Shown: positions 15,672-24,753, counted from the stretch's first letter. The stretch: DNA of 64,000 bases from Nodularia sp. LEGE 06071 (GCF_015207755.1 NZ_JADEWH010000008.1:1-64000), one strand, 5' to 3'. The notes: a model not told the origin generated them from the sequence alone. Translations and numbers: made by a program.

Positions 15672-17426
15672 ATGTTCGATTTAATACCATTTGCCTATAG
15701 AAATGTTAATCAACTGTGGGCTTATATCTTGACGGAGACACTCAAGCGCCTGGGATTGAATTGTGTGGTCATTTGTCCTGGTTCACGTTCGACACCTTTA
15801 GTAGTCGCCTTTGTCCAACAAATACCCGATATTGAAGCCGTTTCTATTCTCGATGAGCGTTCAGCCGCCTTTTTTGCCTTGGGAAGAGCCAAAGCCACCG
15901 GGCTTCCTGTGGCGCTGGTTTGCACCTCTGGAACAGCAGCAGCGAATTTTTACCCCGCGATGATTGAAGCCAAAGAAAGTCGCGTACCACTGTTAGTGTT
16001 AACCAGCGATCGACCACAAGAATTGCGAAATTGCCATTCTGGGCAAACCATAGACCAAGTTAAATTATATGGTAATTACCCAAACTGGCAAGCAGAGTTA
16101 GCTGTACCCTCTCCAGACATGACAATGCTAGGTTATCTGCGGCAAACGATCATTTATGCTTGGGAGCGCTGTCAAATGCCGACACAGGGGCCAGTGCATT
16201 TAAATATTCCCTTTGCTGATCCCCTTGCACCCATTGCCATTGGAATTGATTTGAGCGATTTACAGTCACAGTTCCACCCAGAAGACTTTTTTGCAGGTAT
16301 AACAGCTACTAACCCTATTCCCCAGTCGCTATTCCCCATTCCCCAAGAGTGGTTAAAATCTCAGCGCGGAATCATCATCGCCGGTGTAGCCCAACCCCCA
16401 GCAGCAGAGAAATATTGTCAAGCGATCGCGCGTCTGTCCCAAACACTCAACTGGCCTGTTTTAGCTGAGGGACTGTCCCCGGTGAGAAATTATGCTGACC
16501 TCAACCCCTACTTAATTTCCACCTACGACATCATTCTACGCAATCAGCAAATTGCCCAAGAATTAACACCAGAAATAGTAATTCAGATCGGCGAAATGCC
16601 CACCAGTAAAGAACTGCGTAACTGGCTATCTACTACGCAACCCCAACGCTGGATAATCGATAGTAGCCATGAAAATTTAGACCCTTTGCATGGAAAAACC
16701 ACACATTTAAGGATATCGGTGGAAGAGATCGACAACTGGGAAATTGGGAATGGTAAAAAGGGGCTTTATTTAGAAAAATGGTGTGAACTTGAAGCAAAAG
16801 TCAGAAAAAATATTGATGAAACTTGGGATAATATAGACGAATTAATTGAAAGTAAAGCCGCTTGGTTAATTTCGCAAATTCTCCCACCCGGAACACCATT
16901 ATTTATTTCTAATAGTATGCCGGTGCGGGATGTAGAATATTTCTGGAAACCGAATAATTTAGGGGTGAAACCTTATTTTAACCGAGGAGCAAATGGGATA
17001 GATGGTACACTTTCCACCGCTTTAGGTACTGCACATCATCAGCAAAGTAGTGTGATGTTAACGGGAGATTTAGCCTTGTTACATGATACCAACGGGTTTT
17101 TAATTAGGAATAAATTTATTGGACATCTCACAATTGTTCTAATTAATAACAATGGTGGGGGTATTTTTGAAATGTTACCCATTGCCAAATTTGACCCACC
17201 CTTTGAAGAGTTTTTTGCCACGCCCCAGGATATTGATTTTGCTCAGTTATGCGCTACATATAATGTGCAGCATGAGTTGATTAGTTCTTGGGAACAGTTA
17301 AAAGAAAAGTTGCAGCTGTTACCCAAGACTGGTATCAGGGTTTTAGAACTCAGGACAAATAGAAAAGTAGATGCTAAATGGAGAAAAGATAATTTAGATA
17401 AGTTTGGAGCGAATATTGCAGGTTGA
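15672..17426 (+). CDS. menD: 2-succinyl-5-enolpyruvyl-6-hydroxy-3-cyclohexene-1-carboxylate synthase (MenD)
   Basis: Thiamine-diphosphate enzyme of phylloquinone biosynthesis, joining isochorismate and 2-oxoglutarate. The N-terminal half has VICPGSRSTPLVVAF, LDERSAAFFALGRAKATG and VALVCTSGTAAANFYPA with the conserved Glu of ThDP activation in DERSA. The ThDP-Mg site is GDLALLHDTNGFL...LINNNGGGIFEML near residues 465-500. The 584-residue length is standard. In cyanobacteria the product pathway supplies phylloquinone for photosystem I. MenB follows downstream, separated by an opposite-strand Rpn-type gene. Confidence 0.95.
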   Translation: MFDLIPFAYRNVNQLWAYILTETLKRLGLNCVVICPGSRSTPLVVAFVQQIPDIEAVSILDERSAAFFALGRAKATGLPVALVCTSGTAAANFYPAMIEAKESRVPLLVLTSDRPQELRNCHSGQTIDQVKLYGNYPNWQAELAVPSPDMTMLGYLRQTIIYAWERCQMPTQGPVHLNIPFADPLAPIAIGIDLSDLQSQFHPEDFFAGITATNPIPQSLFPIPQEWLKSQRGIIIAGVAQPPAAEKYCQAIARLSQTLNWPVLAEGLSPVRNYADLNPYLISTYDIILRNQQIAQELTPEIVIQIGEMPTSKELRNWLSTTQPQRWIIDSSHENLDPLHGKTTHLRISVEEIDNWEIGNGKKGLYLEKWCELEAKVRKNIDETWDNIDELIESKAAWLISQILPPGTPLFISNSMPVRDVEYFWKPNNLGVKPYFNRGANGIDGTLSTALGTAHHQQSSVMLTGDLALLHDTNGFLIRNKFIGHLTIVLINNNGGGIFEMLPIAKFDPPFEEFFATPQDIDFAQLCATYNVQHELISSWEQLKEKLQLLPKTGIRVLELRTNRKVDAKWRKDNLDKFGANIAG

Positions 17427-17446
17427 TTATTTCTCAAAAGGCAATT

Positions 17447-18256
17447 TCAGCTTTGCAACCACCCTGATAAATCCGCAACACTAGAGAAATCCAACAACGC
17501 ATCACCTAAAGCTTCCAACTGTTCCATCGACAACCCGTGAATCTGGGATAGAAGCGCATCAGGTATATTACCCAATTGGCGCTTTAATTGTCGTAAAACT
17601 ATAGTTCTTTCTCCTTCTTGCTTTGCGTCCCGTATAGCCCTCGGCTCTTCCAAATTCAGTCCCAACATCGCTGAAATCTCCTCTCGACTCAGGTTAGTAA
17701 ACTTGTAGACAATAATCGTCGTCACTAAATCTATTATCGCCTGTTCCGATTGTTGCTGTGCTTGCTTCAGCAAAAACCGCGCTGCTTCTATTGCTTCTGC
17801 TTCAGGAATCGTAGTCAGCAACATCAAACCCAAACCCAAAGGTTGCTCTTGTACCTTCCCCAACTCGTCTAAATATACCCGTCGTACTTGTCCGCTTTCC
17901 AGCAAAGCGCGATGAATGCTTGAGTTTGAAGGTTCAATACTGCGATCAGGAAAAATTATTACCCCAAACCAATCATCGTAACGGATAGAATGCCGATAGA
18001 GAAACAAAAACAACTCAGAAAAGAAGCGGTGATATAGATCATCGTCTTTCTGAAACTGCACCTCAGCAAAAAAGACCGTCTTGGAAACTGCATCATCAGG
18101 AGGTAGAAACACCCCATCTATCCTAAACGCCGTTTCTTTCACCTCAACCGATTCAAATTGGTATTTATCCGCTTCTGGGGGCGGTTCGTCTACAAACTCA
18201 AACAGCAAGCCCGGAAATTGCTTAAATAATTGATAAAAGATAGAGTCTCGCCGCAT
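17447..18256 (-). CDS. Rpn-family (DUF2887) putative recombination-promoting nuclease
   Basis: Belongs to the Rpn/PD-(D/E)XK nuclease-transposase family that is abundant in cyanobacteria. The N-terminus MRRDSIFYQLFKQFPGLLFE is characteristic. The nuclease core shows FRIDGVFLPPDD with the metal Asp and FFAEVQFQKDDDLYHRFFSE with the E-x-Q variant typical of the family. The C-terminal half has LLKQAQQQ and IDLVTTIIVYKFTNLSREEI, the helical tail common to these proteins. It is 269 residues, complete. It sits between menD and menB in the opposite direction, consistent with insertion into the men region. Confidence 0.87.
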   Translation of the reverse strand: MRRDSIFYQLFKQFPGLLFEFVDEPPPEADKYQFESVEVKETAFRIDGVFLPPDDAVSKTVFFAEVQFQKDDDLYHRFFSELFLFLYRHSIRYDDWFGVIIFPDRSIEPSNSSIHRALLESGQVRRVYLDELGKVQEQPLGLGLMLLTTIPEAEAIEAARFLLKQAQQQSEQAIIDLVTTIIVYKFTNLSREEISAMLGLNLEEPRAIRDAKQEGERTIVLRQLKRQLGNIPDALLSQIHGLSMEQLEALGDALLDFSSVADLSGWLQS

Positions 18257-18370
18257 TGTTATTTGCCCACAGCATCACAAACTGATTGTAAAAGCTGGAG
18301 ACAGTAATATTAGCGATCGCTTGTGCCTAAAGCCGCGATAAAATTCTCAAGCACAACAGCGCAATTATTC

Positions 18371-19207
18371 ATGACGCAAATCAACTGGGAAATTGTCAAA
18401 AATTACGAAGACATCCTCTATCACAAAGCTGATGGCATCGCTAAAATCACTATTAACCGTCCCCATAAACGCAATGCATTCCGTCCTAAAACTGTCTTTG
18501 AACTATACGAAGCTTTCTGTGATGCTCGTGAAGATACGACCATTGGCGTAGTTCTATTTACTGGCGCAGGCCCCCACACTGATGGTAAATACGCTTTCTG
18601 TTCTGGTGGAGATCAAAGTGTCCGCGGAAAGGCTGGTTATGTTGACGATGCGGGAATTCCCCGCTTAAACGTGTTGGACTTGCAACGCCTAATTCGTTCC
18701 ATGCCGAAAGTAGTCATTGCTTTAGTCGCTGGGTATGCAATTGGTGGCGGACACGTCCTGCACCTGATTTGTGACCTCACCATTGCCGCCGATAATGCTA
18801 TTTTCGGACAGACTGGCCCCAAAGTCGGCAGTTTTGATGGTGGTTTTGGCGCAAGTTATCTCGCCCGTGTGGTGGGACAAAAAAAGGCGCGAGAAATTTG
18901 GTTTCTCTGCCGCCAATATAATGCCCAACAAGCTCTAGATATGGGTTTAGTAAATTCTATTGTCCCTGTAGAACAGCTAGAAGCCGAAGGTATACAATGG
19001 GCGCAAGAAATTTTAGAAAAAAGTCCCATTGCAATTCGGTGTCTGAAAGCAGCATTCAACGCTGATTGTGACGGACAAGCTGGTTTACAAGAACTCGCCG
19101 GCAACGCCACTCTACTGTATTACATGACAGAAGAGGGTTCTGAGGGAAAACAAGCCTTTCTAGAAAAACGTCCCCCGAATTTTCGCACCTTTCCTTGGCT
19201 ACCTTAA
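18371..19207 (+). CDS. menB: 1,4-dihydroxy-2-naphthoyl-CoA synthase (MenB)
   Basis: Crotonase-fold enzyme that closes the naphthoquinone ring from o-succinylbenzoyl-CoA in phylloquinone synthesis. Visible parts: [60 protein letters not shown] for the oxyanion hole, and [20 protein letters not shown], with the [10 protein letters not shown] signature special to MenB. The C-terminus ends [14 protein letters not shown], also MenB-like. The ATG at 18371 gives 278 residues, the family norm; the upstream open frame from 18323 is not conserved-looking. A strong terminator follows. Confidence 0.96.
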   Translation: MTQINWEIVKNYEDILYHKADGIAKITINRPHKRNAFRPKTVFELYEAFCDAREDTTIGVVLFTGAGPHTDGKYAFCSGGDQSVRGKAGYVDDAGIPRLNVLDLQRLIRSMPKVVIALVAGYAIGGGHVLHLICDLTIAADNAIFGQTGPKVGSFDGGFGASYLARVVGQKKAREIWFLCRQYNAQQALDMGLVNSIVPVEQLEAEGIQWAQEILEKSPIAIRCLKAAFNADCDGQAGLQELAGNATLLYYMTEEGSEGKQAFLEKRPPNFRTFPWLP

Positions 19208-19212
19208 AATGA

Positions 19213-19247
19213 GAAAAATCGCATCTGAGAACCAGGTGCGATTTTTC
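19213..19247 (+). terminator. Rho-independent terminator after menB
   Basis: GAAAAATCGCA pairs perfectly with TGCGATTTTTC around a 13-base centre, five bases after the menB stop. The right arm ends in a T-run, so it works as an intrinsic terminator for menB and, by symmetry, could serve the opposite strand. Confidence 0.8.
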
Positions 19248-19324
19248 TAGCTGTCAAAATTTACAGCAGGAGAAATATTAAAGTTTTATCTTATTTTTTA
19301 CAAATTGACTTGATTACTGGGCAA

Positions 19325-19639
19325 CTAAATTCGCACTACCGCAGTCTCAGCAGCTTGTGAGGTGCAGTTAGCTATTTCCTCTACAGGGGCCATAATCCTA
19401 TTGTCTGCATCTGTAGCCAAAGTTTGTGAAGCACCTAAAACTCTTGTTGCATCTGGTAAATCCCAAGCGTCTTCCAAAGTTTCCCAAGAAGGAGCAAAAG
19501 GTGGCAACGCTAAAGAGCAAGCTTTCCAACCCGCTTGCACACTCGCTCCTAACTGCTGACACATTCCGCCACGGCGACCCTCTGGCTGGTAATGACGACA
19601 ATATCTACAGGCAGATGTCAAGAATTTAATAGGTTTCAT
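19325..19639 (-). CDS. Conserved cyanobacterial hypothetical protein with four Cys
   Basis: I do not recognise a named function. The 104-residue product begins MKPIKFLTSACRYCRHYQPE and has a Cys pattern CxxC...C...C at residues 11, 14, 27 and 42, with GRRGGMCQQLGASVQAGWKA between, which could bind a metal or iron-sulphur centre. The motif SLALPPFAPSW follows, and the C-terminal half is variable. I have a memory of similar small proteins across cyanobacteria but no function. It is convergent with menB, with the menB terminator between. Confidence 0.72.
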   Translation of the reverse strand: MKPIKFLTSACRYCRHYQPEGRRGGMCQQLGASVQAGWKACSLALPPFAPSWETLEDAWDLPDATRVLGASQTLATDADNRIMAPVEEIANCTSQAAETAVVRI

Positions 19640-19748
19640 TTGGGTACATCTTTAATGCAGTTTATGGCTGATTTACATACTTATATTTTGCTCCTATATA
19701 TAAAGAGGTAATATCCCCAAAAAGTCATTATTGTACATAGGTTTCAGC

Positions 19749-19857
19749 GATCCCCAGTAATAAATAAACTTTATGATGTTTTTATATTCTTGTTATATAT
19801 GTAAATGATCACTGAAGTGGATACACAGTAAATTTTAACTAAAACTAGCTGGGGATC
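19749..19857. repeat. Short element bounded by GATCCCCAG / CTGGGGATC inverted repeats
   Basis: A 109-bp AT-rich stretch flanked by perfect 9-bp inverted repeats, inside the gene-free gap at 19640-20238. It could be a non-autonomous element or a long hairpin. No second copy was seen in this window. The rest of the gap, besides the element at 20053, holds nothing I can identify. Confidence 0.45.
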
Positions 19858-20052
19858 AAGGATAAGGTTCAAAGTTTCAATTTAGATCCAATTGTAAATT
19901 CATTACTTCGGATGCAACAGTTTCCTGAGCGGGGAACCCCTCTTGAAGAACTGTTATACCCAAAAAAGTGCGCTCCCAGAAGGTGCTGTTAGTAGAGAGG
20001 GGCGTGAGCAGGGTGCTGTGTAGGATTCCATAGTTCTACATTTGAAAAGGTC

Positions 20053-20169
20053 AGGACTTACGCAAAATTATGAAGAAACGAACCACAAAGGACACAAAGG
20101 ACACGTTGGCGCTAGCCTCTCCCTTTGGGAGAAGTTAAGAGGGTTTGAGAGAGCTATTGCGTAAGTCCT
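20053..20169. mobile_element. MITE-like element, AGGACTTACGCAA inverted ends (copy A)
   Basis: A 117-bp non-coding element with AGGACTTACGCAA at one end and TTGCGTAAGTCCT at the other, a perfect 13-bp terminal inverted repeat. Its centre carries the GGCGCTAGCCTC repeat core and ACACAAAGGACAC repeats. A second copy with the same ends lies inverted at 48207-48348. Size, ends and lack of coding fit a miniature inverted-repeat transposable element. No clear target duplication was seen. Confidence 0.75.
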
Positions 20170-20238
20170 AAAGGTATATATAGGGATTCCCACAGGTATA
20201 ACAACTCCTGCTCCCTGCTGCCCTCAGATTGGGAAATG

Positions 20239-20781
20239 CTAAAACTGCTTCGCAGCACAAACACAACAGACTTGCCAACGCTGGAGTTCACCGGGTGGGG
20301 TGGGAGATTGGCACTGAGGACAAAGGGGTAAGCCATGCGATCGCACTTGCATTGTTTTAGCCCAAGATGCAAAAGCAGTATTTGCGTTTTTAATAGAGGG
20401 TGTAACCTGAGTGCGGGAACGACTGACATCACCCAGATAACTGGGATGCTCCTGTGGGATGACGGTTTTTGGCTGTAAGTAATCTGGAAGAGGCTGCCAA
20501 TCTTTAGTAGAAAAACGAATATCCACCAAAGGCTCAGACAATTTTTGATTTAACTTTAAAAGCAGTGTTGTCCGTCCAAATGTCATGTTCTGCGCCCAAG
20601 CAGCGCTAGAAGTGGCGACCTGCAAAACATCACGCTGAATTGATAATGGTCGCGTATGGGTAGCAGCCACTTTGCCGACAATATCTGGCCATAACTGGAG
20701 CAAGCGCTGAAATGGGTGTTCTTGCCATTTCGCCTGCTGTCTCAGAACGCCTAAAATATCATTAACTGATTTCAACGACAT
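20239..20781 (-). CDS. DUF721 (DciA-like) protein with C-terminal Cys cluster
   Basis: The N-terminal 100 residues are a DUF721 domain: SVNDILGVLRQQAKWQEHPF, LLQLWPDIVGKVAATHTRPL and LQVATSSAAWAQNMTFGRTT. DUF721 proteins include DciA, the ancestral loader of the replicative helicase DnaB. A C-terminal extension carries LCPQCQSPTPPGE and a further CCVC, a probable zinc knuckle (about residues 154-176) not present in short DUF721 proteins. It starts in an AT-rich region and has no operon partners. DnaB itself is encoded at 32845-34200, not adjacent. Role in helicase loading is inference from the family. Confidence 0.85.
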   Translation of the reverse strand: MSLKSVNDILGVLRQQAKWQEHPFQRLLQLWPDIVGKVAATHTRPLSIQRDVLQVATSSAAWAQNMTFGRTTLLLKLNQKLSEPLVDIRFSTKDWQPLPDYLQPKTVIPQEHPSYLGDVSRSRTQVTPSIKNANTAFASWAKTMQVRSHGLPLCPQCQSPTPPGELQRWQVCCVCAAKQF

Positions 20782-20908
20782 CTTTGAGATTGCTGAATGT
20801 TACCAAGGAGACTTTTGTTCTCTGTCTATGTATTAAACAATTTTCGCTATGATGGCGCTGAATGTATCTAAAGTTAATCCAGTAGTCTAGGTTTGAGGCA
20901 GAGATGTC

Positions 20909-22150
20909 ATGAGTCAAAATCCCCTGATCGGTTCCGAAACCACTTCATCTAAAACATCTGGCTTGAAGCCACCATTAGCGGCAGCGTTAGCGACTTTAGA
21001 AGTACCTATAGATCAAGAGTTAGCACGATTCCGACGGACACGAATTGGTGTCAGGATACAGAATCAATCGCGGATGGGAAGTGTCATCAGCAGTCAAGCC
21101 CCAGATTTGCCGGTTCATCGGGGGACAGAGGGCAAAATTACACCAAGGGTTGCCAACAATACAGAAATTACCCCTGCATTTATACTGAATGAGACTCCGC
21201 AAGAGAACCCAACATCTACTCCCGTCAAACCTGATGATTTCAACTTAGTCTCTGATTCCGAGTCTATCAAAACCGAAATTCCCCAGTCCTCAACAAATTT
21301 GTCCAGCAGTATTGTCCCTGCGGTGGTTGATGCTGATCAAAATGAACATCTCGCCCCAGCAAATGATCATCCCTCACAACCAGATGATTACTTGGAATCG
21401 AGTGAAGCACTATTGCGAAGTTTAACAGATGAACAACAGTCTACAGAAAAGCCGAGTAATTCCAATGATAGTTTGCTATCACCTTTGGGTATTGGCTCGA
21501 TGTTACTGCTATTAGTGGCCAGTATCACCCTGGGTTACGTCATGTTCAATCCTAATTCTCAAGACGGGTCTGGGTTTAATCTCGGTAGATTATTTCAAAC
21601 TGAATCATCTCCGAACAGTGAGGAAAATACTGTGGAAGTGGGAAGTAACACCCAAGTTCAAGCTCAACCAGAACTGACACCTATACTGAAGTATCCTAAT
21701 TTGGCAGCGAAAGAATTTCCAGAGGTGAGAAACCCGACTGATGTAGTTGGTTTACAACCCAAAGTTAAACCCACACCCAGCCCGATCGTTACCCAAGCAC
21801 CAGTCATTCCTCCACAGATGGAATCATTACCACAGTTACAGCCTGTAATTCCTGTAGATGTACCCCCCACTTCTAGAGCGGAAATCACCCCACCTTTATC
21901 TGCGGCCGCGACAAATCTACCCAATGCTAATGCCAAACTCAAACCAGCAGCAGATGGGTTTTATCATATAGTGATGGATAATCAAAGCGATCGCGCACTC
22001 TCTAATGCCCAAAAAGTAGTTCCCGATGCTTACTTATCGCCTGGACAAACTTTGATTTATCTGGCTGCGGTCAAAACGCCAGAGGAAGCACAACAAAGGG
22101 TGCAAAAGCTACAGTCCCAGGGTATCAAAGCTAGGGTTCAGCAGCCATGA
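20909..22150 (+). CDS. Hypothetical single-pass membrane protein, SPOR-like C-terminus
   Basis: Function not recognised. The 413-residue protein has a short basic N-terminal block, a long Pro/Ser/Thr/Glu-rich cytoplasmic region (60-185), one membrane segment about residues 191-211 (LGIGSMLLLLVASITLGYVM), a disordered Pro-rich region (225-345), and a C-terminal module with YHIVMDNQSDRALSNAQ, LIYLAAVKTPEEAQQRVQKL and QGIKARVQQ. The last part resembles SPOR domains, which bind denuded peptidoglycan. Type II membrane topology plus a SPOR-like end would fit a septal or cell-wall role, which is unproven. Confidence 0.75.
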   Translation: MSQNPLIGSETTSSKTSGLKPPLAAALATLEVPIDQELARFRRTRIGVRIQNQSRMGSVISSQAPDLPVHRGTEGKITPRVANNTEITPAFILNETPQENPTSTPVKPDDFNLVSDSESIKTEIPQSSTNLSSSIVPAVVDADQNEHLAPANDHPSQPDDYLESSEALLRSLTDEQQSTEKPSNSNDSLLSPLGIGSMLLLLVASITLGYVMFNPNSQDGSGFNLGRLFQTESSPNSEENTVEVGSNTQVQAQPELTPILKYPNLAAKEFPEVRNPTDVVGLQPKVKPTPSPIVTQAPVIPPQMESLPQLQPVIPVDVPPTSRAEITPPLSAAATNLPNANAKLKPAADGFYHIVMDNQSDRALSNAQKVVPDAYLSPGQTLIYLAAVKTPEEAQQRVQKLQSQGIKARVQQP

Positions 22151-22356
22151 GTGATAAAAGTCTAGGATAGGATGAGGAAAACATCATCAACACCCAGCCT
22201 GTTGACTGGCAAAAGGCGAAAAATGCAGTCTTGGGAAGCCTGTCCCGTCTTTTTCTCTAGCATGAGGTGACTTCACCAAGGGGTTTACCGAATGGGATGA
22301 ACGGGCGTGTTTCCCCAAGAAAAGCAATTTTTCCCGAAAATCAATGGAGAGCCGAG

Positions 22357-23064
22357 ATGGAATTTATCAAGCGTATCCTGCGGATAATTCGCGCTAACAT
22401 CAATAGTCTGATCGGGAATGCGGAAGACCCCGAAAAAATTCTGCAACAAGCTGTGATCGAGATGCAGGAAAACTTGGTGCAATTGCGACAAGGGGTAGCC
22501 CAAGCGATCGCTACTCAAAAACGCACGGAACGTCAAGCCACGGCGGCAAAAACAACTTCAGAAGAATGGTATCGCCGCGCTCAATTGGCACTACAACAAG
22601 GTAATGAAGTTTTAGCACGGGAAGCTCTAACTAAACGCAAAGCTTACCAAGGAACTGCTACGGCGCTATTTAGTCAAATAGAACAGCAAAATGATGTGGT
22701 CGCTAGACTGAAAAAGGATATGCGATCGCTAGAGTTAAAAATGGGCGAGGCTAAAACCAAAAAAGATATGTATATCGCTCGCGCCCGTTCCGCTGAGGCT
22801 TCTGTGCGACTTCAGGATCTGCTCGATACTAGTTCCGCTACCAGTAGTCTCAATGCCTTTGAGCGCATGGAAGATAAAGTTTTGCAAATCGAAGCGCAAT
22901 CAGAAGCGATCGCCCAACTCGGTACTGATGACCTGCAAAAACAATTTGACTCCCTAGAATCCGCTGGTGACATCGATAGCGAACTAGCCGCGATGAAAGG
23001 ACAGATGTTAGACGCAGGTGAAAATCCACAGCCACAAAAGTTACCGAAAAGTCAAGACTCGTGA
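22357..23064 (+). CDS. PspA/IM30 family protein (PspA-like paralogue)
   Basis: Membrane-associated coiled-coil protein of the ESCRT-III-like PspA/Vipp1 superfamily. N-terminal amphipathic helix MEFIKRILRIIRANINSLIG is followed by NAEDPEKILQQAVIEMQENL, LRQGVAQAIATQKRTERQA and the KMGEAKTKKDMYIARARSAE region, then the FERMEDKVLQIEAQSEA motif. It ends at about residue 235 without the extra C-terminal helix of Vipp1, so it is the PspA-type paralogue. The ATG at 22357 has GGAGAGCC upstream and starts the family N-terminus. The Vipp1 gene follows 265 bases downstream. Confidence 0.92.
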   Translation: MEFIKRILRIIRANINSLIGNAEDPEKILQQAVIEMQENLVQLRQGVAQAIATQKRTERQATAAKTTSEEWYRRAQLALQQGNEVLAREALTKRKAYQGTATALFSQIEQQNDVVARLKKDMRSLELKMGEAKTKKDMYIARARSAEASVRLQDLLDTSSATSSLNAFERMEDKVLQIEAQSEAIAQLGTDDLQKQFDSLESAGDIDSELAAMKGQMLDAGENPQPQKLPKSQDS

Positions 23065-23129
23065 AGATTGGGCAATGATCAAAGTTTGGATATATCTTAA
23101 AAAATAATAGGTGTCGGGAGGCATAGCAA

Positions 23130-23168
23130 AAGTCAAAAGTCAAAAATCAAAAGTCAAAAATCAAAAGC
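23130..23168. repeat. AGTCAAAA heptamer-type tandem repeat
   Basis: Five or so units of AGTCAAAA/AATCAAAA between the PspA and Vipp1 genes. Related runs occur after 51715, at 56584-56613 (inverted) and at 59150-59180. These are the short tandemly repeated sequences typical of heterocystous cyanobacteria. Confidence 0.8.
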
Positions 23169-23329
23169 TTGCTGTGACTTGGTTTTGGGATTTTTTCATC
23201 TCCTAACCGCCTTGGCGGTTGCTGTACCGAACCCAACCGGAAAGATTACATTGAAATGGGAAGCTATTAAATAGTAAAAAAGCGAACTGTCCAATAAAGC
23301 GCGTAAACTCTACAAGGAAAAACACAATT

Positions 23330-24133
23330 ATGGGATTATTTGATCGAATTAGACGAGTAGTCAGTTCTAACCTCAACGACTTGGTTAATAAAGCTGAAGA
23401 TCCGGAAAAAATGCTCGAACAAGCCATCCTGGAAATGCAGGAAGACTTGGTACAGTTGCGTCAGGGTGTAGCTCAGGCGATCGCCGCCCAAAAACGCACT
23501 GAGAAACAGTATAATGAATCGCAAAATGAAATCAACAAGTGGCAACGTAATGCTCAGTTAGCTCTACAAAAGGGCGATGAGAACCTAGCACGACAAGCCC
23601 TAGAACGCAAAAAAAGTTTTAGTGATACCGGACTGGCGCTGAAAACTAGCCTCGATCAGCAAACTACTCAAACTGAAACCCTCAAGCGCAACTTAATTCA
23701 GCTCGAAAGCAAGATTTCTGAAGCCAAGACCAAAAAAGAAATGCTCAAAGCTCGGATTACCTCCGCCAAAGCCCAAGAGCAACTTGAAGGTATGGTGCGT
23801 GGGATGAATAGCAGCAGCGCTATGTCCGCATTTGAGCGCATGGAAGAAAAAGTCTTGATGCAAGAAGCTCGCGCCCAAGCAGGTGCAGAGTTAGCAGGTA
23901 ATGATTTAGAAACCCAATTTGCTCAGTTGGAAAGTAGTGATGTTGATGATGAATTGGCAGCAATGAAGGCTACGCTAGCACCTGCGACTCCACCCAATCA
24001 AGCCCAACTACCACCGCAAACAGAAAGCACCGCAGCCAATACCGCTCCTAATACCGCTCCCAAATCTAATCAAGCGCCGGAAGTGGTGGATTCTGAATTG
24101 GAAGCCCTACGCAAGCAATTAGATCAATTGTAA
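23330..24133 (+). CDS. vipp1: Vipp1 (IM30), thylakoid membrane maintenance protein
   Basis: Forms rings and rods on membranes and is needed to build and protect thylakoids. It starts MGLFDRIRRVVSSNLNDLVN, then KAEDPEKMLEQAILEMQEDL, LRQGVAQAIAAQKRTEKQ and SAFERMEEKVLMQEARAQAG. Unlike its upstream paralogue it has a Pro/Thr/Ala linker (222-250) leading to a final helix VVDSELEALRKQLDQL, the extra C-terminal helix that defines Vipp1. Length 267 matches cyanobacterial Vipp1. The tandem arrangement suggests duplication with division of labour. A terminator follows. Confidence 0.94.
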   Translation: MGLFDRIRRVVSSNLNDLVNKAEDPEKMLEQAILEMQEDLVQLRQGVAQAIAAQKRTEKQYNESQNEINKWQRNAQLALQKGDENLARQALERKKSFSDTGLALKTSLDQQTTQTETLKRNLIQLESKISEAKTKKEMLKARITSAKAQEQLEGMVRGMNSSSAMSAFERMEEKVLMQEARAQAGAELAGNDLETQFAQLESSDVDDELAAMKATLAPATPPNQAQLPPQTESTAANTAPNTAPKSNQAPEVVDSELEALRKQLDQL

Positions 24134-24184
24134 TTTTATCTAACTACGCCATAGGCGCAATACCCGATTTTGTTACTGAGCCAG

Positions 24185-24212
24185 TCCCACAACCAACAGG
24201 TGTGGGATTTTA
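24185..24212 (+). terminator. Rho-independent terminator after vipp1
   Basis: TCCCACA pairs with TGTGGGA around an ACCAACAGG loop, followed by TTTT. It lies about 50 bases after the vipp1 stop. Confidence 0.75.
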
Positions 24213-24400
24213 CATGAGACAGCAACCGAATTTAAATATGCTGTTGCCAAAACCCTTGTGGAGACAAGTCATGCTTAGTCTCTACAATTTTTTTTGGAGA
24301 TTTCTCTGCACCTCTACGCTAACAGCATCAAGCACTTTTAAGATAAAGTAAAGTACTGTGTGTGCAAACTTTGATCAATGCCATTTAATGGAGATATCTA

Positions 24401-24736
24401 ATGAGTAAGGGTGTAATCACCATAACTGATAGTGAATTTGAAACTGAAGTATTGCAAGCCGAGCAACCTGTATTGCTTTACTTTTGGGCTTCCTGGTGTG
24501 GCCCTTGTCAATTGATGTCGCCACTAATTAACCTAGCAGCTACCAAATACAGCGATCGCCTAAAAATTGTCAAAATCGAAGTCGATCCTAACCCGATGAC
24601 TGTGAAACAGTATCAGGTAGAAGGCGTACCAGCTTTGAGACTAGTTCAAGGAGAAAAAGTATTAGCATCCACAGAAGGAGCTATTGGCAAAGAAAAATTA
24701 CTCAACTTCTTGGATACTCACTTAAGTAGTAATTAG
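24401..24736 (+). CDS. Thioredoxin-family protein
   Basis: A 111-residue thioredoxin-fold disulphide reductase, cytoplasmic as there is no signal peptide. The active site is FWASWCGPCQL with Cys33 and Cys36. Later parts, VKIEVDPNPMTVKQYQVEGV followed by the cis-Pro residue, are standard, as is the Gly near residue 95. The sequence is more divergent than typical TrxA, so it may be a specialised isoform. A ribosome site (GGAGATATCT) precedes the ATG. An aminotransferase gene follows after 17 bases and may be co-transcribed. Confidence 0.92.
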   Translation: MSKGVITITDSEFETEVLQAEQPVLLYFWASWCGPCQLMSPLINLAATKYSDRLKIVKIEVDPNPMTVKQYQVEGVPALRLVQGEKVLASTEGAIGKEKLLNFLDTHLSSN

Positions 24737-24753
24737 TAGCTGACTAATGACTA

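Noticed and set aside
18323-18370. N-terminal extension of menB
   Set aside because: The ATG at 18371 gives the standard MenB start; the added residues resemble translated intergenic sequence.
19640-20238. Small RNA gene or tRNA in the gap
   Set aside because: No cloverleaf or known ncRNA motif was seen; the gap is explained in part by two repeat elements.
23130-23168. CRISPR-like array
   Set aside because: Units are 7-8 bp tandem repeats with no unique spacers; the same type recurs at 56584 and 59150. They are short tandem repeats, not CRISPR.
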